The notes: generated by a model from the letters alone, not told the origin. 10,000 nt of DNA from Cristatella mucedo (GCA_009760855.2 WPIO01000015.1:3380001-3390000), one strand, 5' to 3'. Counted from the stretch's first letter, positions 1-9,185 are shown. Numbers and translations are program-made.

Positions 1-80
1 GGTAGGTACAACCGTGCGTACCTATTATCGTTTTACAATCGTCGTTCAAATGCGCTCGATTGCCGACTTAGCTATCTCGG

Positions 81-87
81 AAACACA

Positions 88-186
<99 letters not shown>

Positions 187-211
187 CGCACACGCAGACA
201 CACACACACAC
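81..211. repeat. (CA)n dinucleotide microsatellite
   Basis: A pure CA run covers about 89-179 (roughly 45 units). It is followed by an imperfect CA stretch with CG and GA interruptions to about 211. Alternating purine-pyrimidine DNA of this length can adopt Z-DNA and is usually length-polymorphic. The His-Thr and Val-Cys open frames across it are translations of the repeat, not genes. Confidence 0.98.
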
Positions 212-1314
212 GCCGATCTCGAGAACACGCACACACCCCGTCGTCCCATGATCTACCTACTGCGTGAAATACGTCTACTGCGATGACCTTGCACAGACAG
301 ACGGACGGACCTCTGGTCTAGGCGCCGCGGCCGCGCGACGCTTCGTCGATGCAGCGTCACCGCATCCCCAGCCGCCACCACGCCCTGCATCACGAACGCA
401 GCTCTGAGCCCTCGGCTCCTGTTCCGCGTGTGCGACTCGGCGGCGGCGGCGGCGGCGGAAATAGCCACGCTTAGGGTGGGCCCTCACGCGGCTCGCCCGA
501 CGATCGGGGCTCTCTCTGACCTAGCCGCCCAGCCCCGGCTGGCGAAAGATGCCCACGGGGTTTTCAAATCGCCGGCGGCGGTGCCCTAAGACCGAGTGAG
601 CTCTCCTTGTAGGCGGCGTCTGATGGCCCGACGGCCCGCGAGGCTCTCGTTTGGGACGCCGTTCGCGACTGACCGTCGCGTCGACCTCGTTTTCGCCCCT
701 CAGCCTATGCTCGCTCGCAATGTGAGCGAACCCTGGGCCGCTCCGCTCCGCCCCGCCGCCCGTCCCGTCGGCGGAGCCTAGATCTGAGGGCCGGCCTTTT
801 TTGCGCGATGGGCGGACTCGCGCGCGCAGCCGAGCCAATCATCAGGTGCGTTGCGTAACTGCGCGTCCGCGCAACTTACCTCGAGCCCTGTCGACGACCG
901 GAAGGTCAGCCCGCCCGCCGAGCTCCGCCACGGCTACGGCCGCCGTTGCGGCCACGATCGCGCGACTGCCACGACGCCGTCGCACCGGAAGCAAAGCCGG
1001 CAATCGAAGGCCGACGGTTGGCTGCCAGACGCAGCCGAAGCGGCGGCGTCTCGCAAGGCAGCCGGCGATGGTATTGAATTAATCGCGGGCCTTAGGAAAG
1101 GATGCAGGCGTGTTTAAATGGACGGTGCCCGAACCACACGCAGAGAGGCACACTGTGCGGCCGCCATATTTACGGGTTCCGTTACGCTACGCAACTCGTT
1201 CGCGGCACTCGTCCCAGTCGCACTGCCACGGCAGTCGGCGACGGGGCGAGCCTGGCTCTGCGACAACAGGTCTTAAAATGCTACGCCACAGCGGCGCTCT
1301 ATCCCTTAAAGTTT
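212..1314. other. GC-rich, CpG-rich stretch with no recognisable gene
   Basis: Several overlapping open frames of 60-105 codons occur on both strands. All are rich in Arg, Ala, Pro and Gly and have no recognisable domain, as expected from GC-rich DNA with few stop codons. Small runs such as CGG near 440-458 and GGAC near 300 are present. A GCCGCCATATTT word near 1159 loosely resembles a YY1 site. I see no convincing exon, RNA gene or mobile element. Confidence 0.6.
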
Positions 1315-1586
<272 letters not shown>

Positions 1587-1700
1587 CCCTGCGCTCTCTC
1601 TCTTCTTAAAAGTCTCTCCGTTCATCCCCTCCCCCTCTCTCTCGCACTCTCTCTTGCTCTTTTTCTATTTTTTCCCTTTCTCTCTTTTGCTTTTTTTTCA
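1587..1700. other. Pyrimidine-rich tract on the + strand
   Basis: The DNA directly right of the AT tract is strongly C/T-biased, with CTCTCT runs, T-runs near 1660 and 1691, and few purines. It could be a degraded CT microsatellite, or a polypyrimidine tract ahead of an AG (for example at 1703-1704). No exon downstream is convincing, so a splice role is only a possibility. Confidence 0.6.
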
Positions 1701-1724
1701 TAAGAGGCTTCAGGTATGCATGTG

Positions 1725-1910
1725 GCAACCAGCAGACTTCAATTCACGTAGCGAGGAGAAAGTGAGAAGCCATCGCCGCGTCAATCAAAGCCTGCAAAGG
1801 CTTTCGGTGTATATATTGCAGCCAGGAAACTTCAACTCGCTCAGCAAAGAGAAATTGTGTGCAGTACAGCTGAGTCGGGAGGTCAGTCGAGGACGTGAGT
1901 GGCAAGTGAA
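1725..1910 (+). repeat. Diverged tandem duplication, period about 93 bp
   Basis: The segment starting at 1725 resembles the one starting at 1818. The first 40 bases of each agree at about 30 positions by eye, sharing GACTTCAA/AACTTCAA and GAGAAA words; the remainder is much weaker. The spacing of 93 is divisible by three, and an open frame (1654-1941) reads through both with similar residues (QPADFNS and QPGNFNS). This could be an old duplication in an exon, or a fragment of an unrecognised repeat. No function can be assigned. Confidence 0.4.
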
Positions 1911-2361
1911 AGTAGCAGTGCAGGACATCCCAAAAGGATGATCCAAAGACGGGGGCGGCAGAGACGTCTGTCCGTAAGGATTTTAAAATTGAGCTCTGTG
2001 CTGTCTAGAACCTGCAGGGGCAAAAGCTCGGTCCTATTTCCTCCGGAAGAATGTCTGAACGGAGGCGCGACGTCAGCCGAATAGACCCGACTGACCGACG
2101 ATTAGCGGCCCGATGCGGCCTGAAGGGTAACGGGCGGTGGCGGCGGCTCTGAAACTCGGGCGGCGGCGGGCACAAGCAGACGGCACATCCATCGGGTGCT
2201 AGCATTCGCGTCGCAGTCGCCGGCGATATTCGAGCTGCAGCGGATGAACGCAGGGGGGGAGCGCGCCGCACGCTCAGGACGCCCGCCGTCACCGTCGTCG
2301 TCCAGCATTGCGGCGCGGCGGCTGGCGTGCAGCGACCACCGCGCCGCAATGCAGGACAGAA

Positions 2362-2405
<44 letters not shown>
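2362..2405. repeat. (GCC)n trinucleotide repeat, about 14 units
   Basis: Uninterrupted GCC units run from 2362 and end in GCGG. This is one of five GCC arrays in the window, all with GCC on the + strand and CGG on the - strand. Poly-Pro and poly-Arg open frames over it are artefacts. Confidence 0.95.
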
Positions 2406-2927
2406 GGACGCGCGGCATCCGTGAAGGCGGCGGATGGGGCTCCGGCGGGGAGGGGCGTGGATTGAGCGGTGCCCGCGAGTCCCGGCGACGCGTCCCGGCG
2501 GGTCACCTCCCATCAATCACGTTCGGCGCCTTTGGAAAATCTCCGGATGCGCGCGCCGCGAGGGGCGGGTGGCGACGGTGGTCTGACCAGATATATCGCC
2601 ACCGGTCGTTCGTAGCCGTGCTGTGGGCGCCGCCGGACGCCGAAGCCGGACATGCTCGTGTCCGCACGAGTCGCAGCAGTTCAGTGCTGAGTGCCGTCGC
2701 TCCTTTGGCGATCGCACTGCCCCATCGCAATGGCGGAGAAGTACAGGCAAGTGCGCTGGTTCGCGGCGCCGCTCGAGCTCGCAGCGGCGGCCGCTCGCAC
2801 CGACGCGACCGACCGGTCCCCCAGACGCGCAGCGCCGATCACTAAGGACGGAGGGTCGCCGCCGAACAGTTCCCGAGGCCGCCCGCGTTCTGCGCACCGA
2901 TAGGGTGGCCGCCCTCCCTCAGCCTCG

Positions 2928-3054
<127 letters not shown>

Positions 3055-3150
3055 AGGGTGTCGCGCACGCTAGCCACTAAATTCTTCCTCTGCTGGCCGC
3101 GGGCTGAATAACTACTCCCCCCCCCTCCCCACCGCAGCGAGCCTGCTGAG

Positions 3151-3185
3151 CCGTCCGTCCGCCCGTCCGTCCGTCCGTCCGTCCC
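3151..3185. repeat. (CCGT)n tetranucleotide repeat
   Basis: About eight CCGT units, with one CCGC variant near 3159-3162, lie about 100 bases right of the long GCC array. The repeat produces a Thr-Asp-Gly-Arg run in a minus-strand open frame, which is an artefact. Confidence 0.92.
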
Positions 3186-3346
3186 TGACCTTAGCGGGTG
3201 CCCGCCACTCGCGGCCCGATTTTTTGAGGGCATCGCGAGCGCCGCCGCAGACTGAAATCTTGGCGGCGCGAAGGCTTCAATCCGGGGTTCGGTCTGGGCG
3301 GTGGCGACGGCGCCGTCTTCGTCACCGCCGCCGCAGTGGGCGGGCA

Positions 3347-3387
3347 CAGGAAGTGCTCGCGCGCGCACTTCCTGCCTTGCATGCGCA
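3347..3387. promoter_or_regulatory. Inverted ETS-type motif pair next to an NRF1-like site
   Basis: CAGGAAGTGC at 3347-3356 and its exact reverse complement at 3365-3374 form a 10-bp inverted repeat around an 8-base CG-alternating spacer. Each arm contains the ETS-family core GGAAGT. A TGCATGCGCA word follows at about 3378-3387 and resembles half of the NRF1 palindrome. ETS plus NRF1 sites are typical of CpG-island housekeeping promoters. That makes a TATA-less promoter here an inference; no transcript start is visible. Confidence 0.35.
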
Positions 3388-3847
3388 AGCGTCTCGGTCG
3401 GGCTAATGTTTTTAATGAATTTCTTCTGGCAGCTTACGGAAAAGCGACTCGAAGCCAAGAGCCGGCAGCTTAGCGGTTACTGTGTCCGTCGGCTTCGAAG
3501 TGGAGCGGGGCACGCCTAGCTACCGATACGCCCAGTCACCGGCGCTAGGGCAGTCGCGGTTTCGGCGGCGGCGCGCGCTTCGCCTCGCTCTCGCGCCGTC
3601 GCCGTTGCCGCGCGCCAGCGCGCCTAGCAAGGACGGGGCGAGGTTAATTTCGTTTGGCAGGTCGCTTTCGTAGGGAAATGCATGCAAAGTCGCCGGGCGC
3701 TCACATTCCTCCGGGCGCGTCGCGGCGCGGCGCCGAGCACTGCCGAACGAAATCGCTCGTCGGCGCTGGCAGCGGTCGCCGCAACGAATCGGAAGCAGCG
3801 GCGCTGGAGACGACGGCGGCGGTGACTCGCATCGCCGCGCACTCGAG

Positions 3848-3869
3848 CCGCCGCCACCGCCGCCGCCGC

Positions 3870-3900
<31 letters not shown>

Positions 3901-3923
3901 GCCGCAGCCGCCGCCGCCGCAGC
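3848..3923. repeat. Interrupted GCC array
   Basis: The array consists of GCC units with single-base variants: CAC near 3854, CTG near 3879, and CAG near 3904 and 3919. The interruptions suggest an older or more stable array than the pure one at 2928-3053. Confidence 0.93.
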
Positions 3924-4072
3924 CCACCGGTCAAACTCGCCACCGCCGGCGCGTGCGGGCGCGCGAGGCGAAGGGTGCTAGGAATAAAGTCGGGCGTACG
4001 CTCTCAACCGGGCCGGGGGCGGGATGTGAACTCTTGGGAGACGACGATTCATCGCGCGCTGCAGCGCCACCT

Positions 4073-4092
4073 GCAGGCGACGCGTCGCCTGC
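4073..4092. repeat. Perfect 20-bp palindrome
   Basis: The 20 bases centred on the CGCG at about 4081 equal their own reverse complement with no spacer; the half-site reads GCAGGCGACG. It could be a dimer-binding site or a chance GC-rich palindrome. No matching second copy was seen in the window. Confidence 0.8.
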
Positions 4093-4260
4093 GTCCTCGC
4101 GTTGAGGCAATCGCGTCCCACAGCGGCTGCCGCTGACTCACTCGACGCCCGTCTAATCAACGCGCCACTACGCACGTCGCGTTCGCCCAGAGCCCAGCCC
4201 CACCCGCCCGCCGGGACCGGCCGCAGCGACGTCTTCGTCGCGCGGGCATCGAACATCGCG

Positions 4261-4276
4261 TGACGTAAGCATGCGC
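4261..4276 (+). promoter_or_regulatory. CRE-like TGACGTAA followed by NRF1-like GCATGCGC
   Basis: TGACGTAA at 4261-4268 matches the CREB/ATF half-site form, and GCATGCGC at 4269-4276 resembles half of the NRF1 palindrome. Both motifs are enriched in CpG-island promoters. No gene can be tied to them with confidence. Confidence 0.25.
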
Positions 4277-5103
4277 TTCCGCCGAACACCTTGCCAGTTG
4301 CAAGCGTTGGCCATTTCATCTCTGACAGTACGATGTGCCAGGCGCCTGAATAGGTTTTAAGTGCTCTCAAGCGGCGCAGCACAAAAGACACTATTATTAT
4401 TATTCTCATTGTCGAACTCTCGAAATCGGATCCCTGCGACCGCAGCCTCGCTCGCTCTGCTCCGACATTATGCATTGCACCATTCCACGCGTCGCGACGC
4501 TAGTCAGCTGACGCGCGGCACAGCCGCCTCGACGGTCGCGCGCCCGAGCGAGCGCGCGTCGGCAGCGTGCTGAGTACGAGCTGGCCGCGGGATGACTACC
4601 GCCCCCTCTCCCCCTCCTCATTCGCCGCGACGTCTGCGATACGAAGTCATAGCGGACGAGTTGCACGACTGGCGGACGCCCACCGCGAGCCCCTTCCGTA
4701 AGTACGTACGTGCGTGCGTGCACACGCTTGCGAGATCAGCGGAGCGGCGTCGCGCACGGGCGCTAGCCCTCCGGTTGCTGGCCGGATGAGGCGCTCCCAG
4801 GATTCCGGCGAGCTCCGCCGCGCGCTCGCCTCAGCTAGCTACCCTCGTGTCTCCGTAATGCAGCCCTACTGGAGTTTGCAGTCCCGAATCGCTTTACTGA
4901 CGGCCAGCGGCTAACCCGTGGGGATTCCTCCTGCGAGGTGCGTTCGTTGCCGATCGCGAGCCCACCTCGCTCGTCAGCAACCGCTCCCGGTCCTACAACC
5001 CGCGCGCGCTACCCATAATCCCGGCTACCTCGAACGATTTAGCTTGAGCCTTTAGTCCAGCCACTGCGGGTCGAGGGGGCGGCTAGAGGCGCCGGTCAGC
5101 GCC

Positions 5104-5293
5104 GGCGGCAGTAATACTAATGAAATGAAATTCGGCAATAATGCTAATAACGATAATAGTAATAATGGTAGTAATAACAATAGTAATAATGATACATTTT
5201 GATATAGCGCCCTCAGAGAACTCAATCTCTTTTCTTGGCACTTTGCATTTGTTGCAAAGTAATAACAATAATAATAATTATTATTATTATTAT
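5104..5293 (-). mobile_element. Truncated LINE (or SINE) 3' tail with AAT-rich flanks
   Basis: An abrupt AT-rich island lies in GC-rich DNA. Bases 5199-5260 match 9242-9302, the 3' tail of the LINE further right, at about 87% identity by eye with one gap. In minus-strand reading this is the end of an L2/CR1-like element: a nested hairpin (AGAGA/TCTCT inner arms, an outer AGCGCC-type stem) followed by TATCAAAATG and an imperfect ATT-rich tail (5110-5196, complement). The other side ends at a small (AAT)n(ATT)n palindrome at about 5266-5292. Only about 60 bases of body survive, so it is either a severely 5'-truncated LINE or a SINE that borrowed the same tail. Confidence 0.75.
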
Positions 5294-5734
5294 ACTTTTG
5301 TTAAATGAAGCTCGACGCCTGTCAGACGCCAGACAGTTTCTCGCACTCGCAGCGTAACTCACTCGGCGCACTCGGCCCGCGACGAAGGCACGGGGACGGT
5401 GCGCGGCGTGCACGGTGCGCGGCACGTCTCTCAGAACTTGGCCTTTCGGCCGGTAGAAGCTTGCGCCGCTGGGCGCCGCCAAGCGTCAGATGCACGCGCC
5501 GCCACCGCCGCCGCCATCCCCGACTTGGCCCGCACTCCCGCCTCGACGAGCGACCTCTGACCTGACGAGAGCCTCGGCGCGCGCCGTCGGAAAGTCAGGA
5601 CGAGTCGCAACTCGTGCGAGACGTGCGAGCGGCAGCGGCGGCGCGTACGAGGGCCTGCGAGCAGTGCGAGGCCGTGCGGCAGAGGCAGTAATTTCTTCGC
5701 GCTCGGATTAGTATTGCATGGCCGCCGCGTTGGC

Positions 5735-5769
5735 GAACGAGGCGGCATCTCTTAGACGCCGCCTCGTTC
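5735..5769. repeat. 12-bp inverted repeat with 11-base spacer (hairpin)
   Basis: GAACGAGGCGGC at 5735-5746 pairs perfectly with GCCGCCTCGTTC at 5758-5769. After one A/C mismatch, three more inner pairs leave a CTT loop. It lies about 400 bases upstream of the TATA box, outside the proposed transcript, so it would act as DNA or belong to an unseen transcript. Confidence 0.85.
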
Positions 5770-5881
5770 AGCCCGCGAGGTCATTGCGGCCGCTCGGCGG
5801 CGACTGTGAGACGAACGGATGCGAAACGCCCACGGGAGTCGCGTGGCGGCTGAGCAGCGCCCATCCACCCGCTACACTCTG

Positions 5882-5927
5882 GAGAGATGCCTCGACGACG
5901 CCTCTCTGCGACGTCGAGGCATCTCTC
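5882..5927. repeat. 16-bp inverted repeat (hairpin)
   Basis: GAGAGATGCCTCGACG at 5882-5897 is the exact reverse complement of 5912-5927. After a single A/A mismatch, three further pairs leave a six-base CTCTCT loop. At 46 bases it is shorter than a typical animal microRNA precursor. The word CGAGGC followed closely by ATCTCT also appears in the 5735 hairpin. Confidence 0.88.
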
Positions 5928-5930
5928 ACC

Positions 5931-5957
5931 CGCCGCCGCCGCCGCCGCCGCCGCCGG
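5931..5957. repeat. (GCC)n trinucleotide repeat, about 9 units
   Basis: This pure array sits immediately right of the 5882-5927 hairpin. GCC is again on the + strand, as in the other arrays. Confidence 0.93.
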
Positions 5958-6000
5958 CCTCCTTTAATCTCTCGGCTACGCGGCAGGACGGTCGAATGGG

Positions 6001-6008
6001 TCACGTGA
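6001..6008. promoter_or_regulatory. Palindromic E-box TCACGTGA
   Basis: CACGTG at 6002-6007 sits in a GTCACGTGAT context, one base from the palindrome preferred by USF and MiT/TFE bHLH-zip factors. It lies about 170 bases upstream of the TATA box. Binding is inferred from the motif alone. Confidence 0.4.
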
Positions 6009-6067
6009 TCCGCGAAGCCCAGCTGGGACGCAGCTGCGGTATCGGCGCGGGCGCGGACGCGGGCGCT

Positions 6068-6095
6068 GAGCCGCGGCGGCAGAGCCGCGGCGGCA
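6068..6095. repeat. Perfect 14-bp tandem duplication
   Basis: GAGCCGCGGCGGCA occurs twice head-to-tail at 6068-6081 and 6082-6095, about 80 bases upstream of the TATA box. Tandem copies of a regulatory site are possible; a simple slippage product in GC-rich DNA is equally likely. Confidence 0.9.
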
Positions 6096-6152
6096 GACCA
6101 TCGTCGCCTTGCGATGGCGCCACCGCCTCCACCGCCGCCGCCGCCGCGGCAG

Positions 6153-6179
6153 CAGCTGTGAGTCAGCGGCCTATAAATA
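6153..6179 (+). promoter_or_regulatory. TATA-box core promoter with AP-1 and E-box motifs
   Basis: TATAAATA at 6172-6179 stands out as an AT-rich word in very GC-rich DNA. Just upstream are TGAGTCA at 6159-6165 (AP-1 consensus) and CAGCTG at 6153-6158 (E-box). Transcription would be expected to start about 25-32 bases after the start of the TATA box, near 6200-6205. The roughly 300 bases that follow contain no ATG and end in a GTGAGT donor, which fits a 5' leader exon. No strong initiator sequence is visible, so the exact start is uncertain. Confidence 0.65.
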
Positions 6180-6202
6180 GCCGTCTCGGTTAGGCATCGC
6201 CG

Positions 6203-6503
6203 CGCCGCACCATCCGCCGAGCCATCCGTCGCTCGCTCCGGCGACCGTCGTGCGAGGTCGTCGCGCTGCCCGCGGATTTCCTCCGGACTGCTCTCACGCA
6301 CGCCCGGCCGCGTCGTGTCCGCAGCGTCGTGTCAGCCGCGGCGCGCTGTCTTGCGGCGCTAGTCACGCCAGCCTGACCGCAGGCTCCGCTAGGCGGCTCG
6401 CTCGCTGGCTCGCTGCTCGTCAGCGCGGCGGCGCGCAATCTCAGACGGGCACTCGTCGGATTAGGCGCTGCGGGGCAGCCGCTAGCAAGTCGATCGACGA
6501 GCG
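6203..6503 (+). other. Proposed non-coding first exon (5' UTR)
   Basis: The stretch from the expected start site to a consensus GTGAGT donor at 6504-6509 has no ATG on the + strand. Such an absence supports a leader in which the ribosome scans to an AUG in the next exon. The left edge is inferred from TATA spacing and the right edge from the donor. Open frames crossing it depend on non-ATG starts or on genomic continuity and are not supported. Confidence 0.5.
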
Positions 6504-7396
<893 letters not shown>

Positions 7397-7481
7397 TGCG
7401 ACCTCTGGCGAGAGTGGCTGCACGCTGACGAGACCGAGTCTGCTCAACGTGTTCGACATTCCGTCTCTGAAGTCGACGAGA

Positions 7482-8128
7482 ATGCCGGGCGACGACGTGG
7501 ACTCGCAGTCCGAGGCCCCGAGCAGGTTCGTACCCGAGGAAAGGCGCCGACTTTGCGCCTCCGAGTCTGCGCCGTACGGCGGCTCCCGGCGGGTCGAAGG
7601 TCGCGCCTCTGCTTCGCCCGGGGTCTTCTGCGTTCGCTGCTTCCGCCGAGTCCTCCGCCGCTTCCGCTCGCGGCTCGGGCTCGCGCTCTTCTCGCCTTCC
7701 CTTCTCCTTCCTCCTCCTTCTGCCTTCCTCTTGCCTTCCCTTCCAGCCGCAGTGAGCGAACGCGCCGAAGCGACAGCGTGGGCTACAGCAGTCGCAGCGA
7801 GGCGGCGGACGAGAACTGCTACAGCGATCTGGACGGAAGCAGCGTCTATCCGGATGACGAGAGTACCGAGGCGGACTCGGCTAGAGACATGAAACTTCGC
7901 GGCAAGTTCAACATCGTCGGCGGCTCGCGCAAGGGCGGCTTCTTGAGCGGCGGCGACGACGATCGGCGATACAGCGACAAGTACACCAGCAAGGAGACGC
8001 TGAACGACGATACGAATCAGTCGTCCGACGGCCGCAGCGAGAGGTCGTACGCTTCGGGCACTAAAGTGATAAAGACGCCGTACAGCGAAGACGTCAACGA
8101 AGATGACGAAATGGATCTTACGTCGTAA
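7482..8128 (+). CDS. Spliced gene for an acidic, Ser-rich protein of unknown function (141 aa, or an N-terminal part)
   Basis: I do not recognise the family. The model joins 7482-7525 to 7747-8128 across a 221-bp intron. The intron has a CAG|GTTCGT donor at 7525 and an acceptor at 7746 (TTCCAG) after about 60 bases of C/T-rich tract. The ATG at 7482 is the first in the spliced leader and has A at -3. The junction splits a codon after its second base, giving a Ser.

The 141 residues are rich in Ser, Asp, Glu and Arg, with no signal peptide, membrane segment or known catalytic motif. They include acidic stretches near 36-58 and 129-138, a less acidic core near 61-84 (KLRGKFNIVGG), two RSER motifs (near 16 and 111) and three YS[DE] motifs (40, 90, 127). 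Probably disordered. The stop overlaps a GTAAGT at 8125, so the exon may instead splice onward. The frame stays open upstream of 7482, so an earlier start in another exon is possible. Confidence 0.55.
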
Positions 8129-8654
8129 GTCGGCGGTGCCGCGGCAGGGCGCTGCCGCTGCTGCGCCGGCCTACCCGTCGCCGTCTATCGAGTGGCTTTT
8201 AGCTAGGGAACTAGTTGCGACTCGGCGGCGTCGCGGCGGCGTCGCCTGACGGAGGCTCGGCAGCAGAGACTGCTCTTCATCGTCGCACTCGTTTGCTAGC
8301 AGCATGTCAGAACGGCAGGATAAACTAGGCGGTTAGCTGATTTAGCGGCCAAACTTTCGTATGGCTGCAGATGAGCATTCACGACATGGCCACCTCTGGC
8401 ACTCTGGCCAATAAAGTACCGCGGTACGCTCGACCCCGGGTGGTGAACTTCGATCCTGCGCCATACGTCTGGGCTAATCTATCGTGGGCTAAGATCCTGC
8501 GCGATCCTGATCAGGCGGTTGAAGTACTGGCTTGAGTGTGCAGCGCCGATGTAGCCGCAGCGTGCTTGTTTTTTGTGGCTTAAAATTGCTTTTTTGCATA
8601 GACTGAGGCTTGCAGCTGCGGAATAACCCCAACTTTCCTTGAGGATGGCGTTGT
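8129..8654 (+). other. Region after the coding exon: 3' UTR or next intron
   Basis: No further exon is recognisable. The first 120 bases are GC-rich, with a GCGGCGTCGC direct repeat near 8223-8245; base composition then becomes more balanced. An AATAAA occurs at 8410-8415, immediately followed by the 12-bp palindrome GTACCGCGGTAC at 8416-8427. GATCCTGCG occurs twice, near 8453 and 8492. If 8128 is the true stop this is mostly 3' UTR; if the GTAAGT at 8125 is used it is intron. Confidence 0.45.
8410..8415 (+). terminator. Candidate polyadenylation signal AATAAA
   Basis: This canonical hexamer lies about 280 bases after the TAA at 8126-8128, a reasonable 3' UTR length. A T-rich stretch (TTGTTTTTTGTGG) lies near 8566, rather far to serve as the usual downstream element. 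Support is therefore moderate to weak. Confidence 0.35.
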
Positions 8655-8780
8655 GGTGAGCCGCGATGGCACGCTAGGTAAGGCGGTCGCTTTCACGACC
8701 TCGGTCCCGAGGTCGTGGGTTCGATTCCTACGGTGGGCGATTCTTTATCGCCGCTGCAAGCGGTGGCGATAGCCGTCAAG
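8655..8780 (+). mobile_element. tRNA-derived SINE
   Basis: An A-box-like TGGCACGCTAGG (8667-8678) is followed 39 bases later by a perfect B box, GGTTCGATTCC (8718-8728), the internal RNA polymerase III promoter of tRNA genes. The GTGGG/CCTAC T-arm is intact, and an anticodon-arm-like GGTCG/CGACC stem surrounds CTTTCA. The acceptor stem does not close and the D arm is poor, so this is not a working tRNA. A non-tRNA body follows with two small hairpins (GGCGA/TCGCC near 8737-8753, CCGCT/AGCGG near 8752-8764). The 3' end is undetermined and may reach about 8900; no poly(A) or simple-repeat tail was found. Confidence 0.7.
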
Positions 8781-9185
8781 GCTCTTCTGTCACTATACAA
8801 AGAGAGGCTGTTTAAGCAGCAAGGATTTTTCATTATAGCTGCCCGAGGCCTTCAGCTACGGGCCAGCCTTACTTTGATTAGATCCTACACTCCGTTCCTT
8901 CTTTTGTAGTCTCACCTCGTTACTAACTCTTTGCTCTGTCTAATGACGAAATGCTGAGTCTCGGCTTGGTCTCTAAGCAGTCGTCTTACTAGCTCGCGCG
9001 TCTGGACAGCCAATCCTATACTGAGCAAGCAGCCCTGGGACTGCCTGCAGCTGTCCTATTTTTGCTGTTTCTCGGCGAGCGCTGGGGGCGTGGCTGACGC
9101 AGCCACTCAGAGCTGCCCGCTTTGGTGCCCGCTCCGTTGAGGCGTACGGAACGCTATAATGTAATGTAACGTATCTCTGTCTGTA
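8781..9185. other. Intergenic or repeat-derived DNA, no gene seen
   Basis: This stretch of mixed composition lies between the SINE and the LINE tail. The open frame at 8715-8909 reads out of the SINE and the minus-strand frame at 8973-9200 has no protein-like features. Part of this stretch could be the unrecognised 3' body of the SINE. Confidence 0.45.

Larger units (their letters stand above)
5300..6000. other. CpG-rich upstream region with two strong hairpins and a GCC array
   Basis: No recognisable protein gene lies here; open frames on both strands are GC-rich artefacts. A partial 14-base-scale repeat of GGTGCGCGGC occurs near 5398-5424. Two inverted repeats stand out: 12-bp arms at 5735-5746 and 5758-5769, and 16-bp arms at 5882-5897 and 5912-5927. 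A short pure GCC array follows at 5931-5957. The region lies just upstream of the TATA promoter at 6172 and is probably its proximal regulatory DNA. Confidence 0.5.

Noticed and set aside
14-286. His-Thr-rich and Val-Cys-rich open frames
   Set aside because: They are translations of the CA microsatellite with no other protein features.
5882-5927. MicroRNA precursor
   Set aside because: The hairpin is only 46 bases with a six-base loop, and flanks do not extend the stem as animal precursors need.
8657-8738. A functional tRNA gene (Glu-like CTTTCA anticodon loop)
   Set aside because: The acceptor stem does not pair, the D arm is poor and the anticodon loop is six rather than seven bases, so a SINE head is more likely.
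8715-8909. 64-codon open frame after the SINE B box
   Set aside because: It begins inside the B box region and reads SINE sequence; there is no independent coding evidence.
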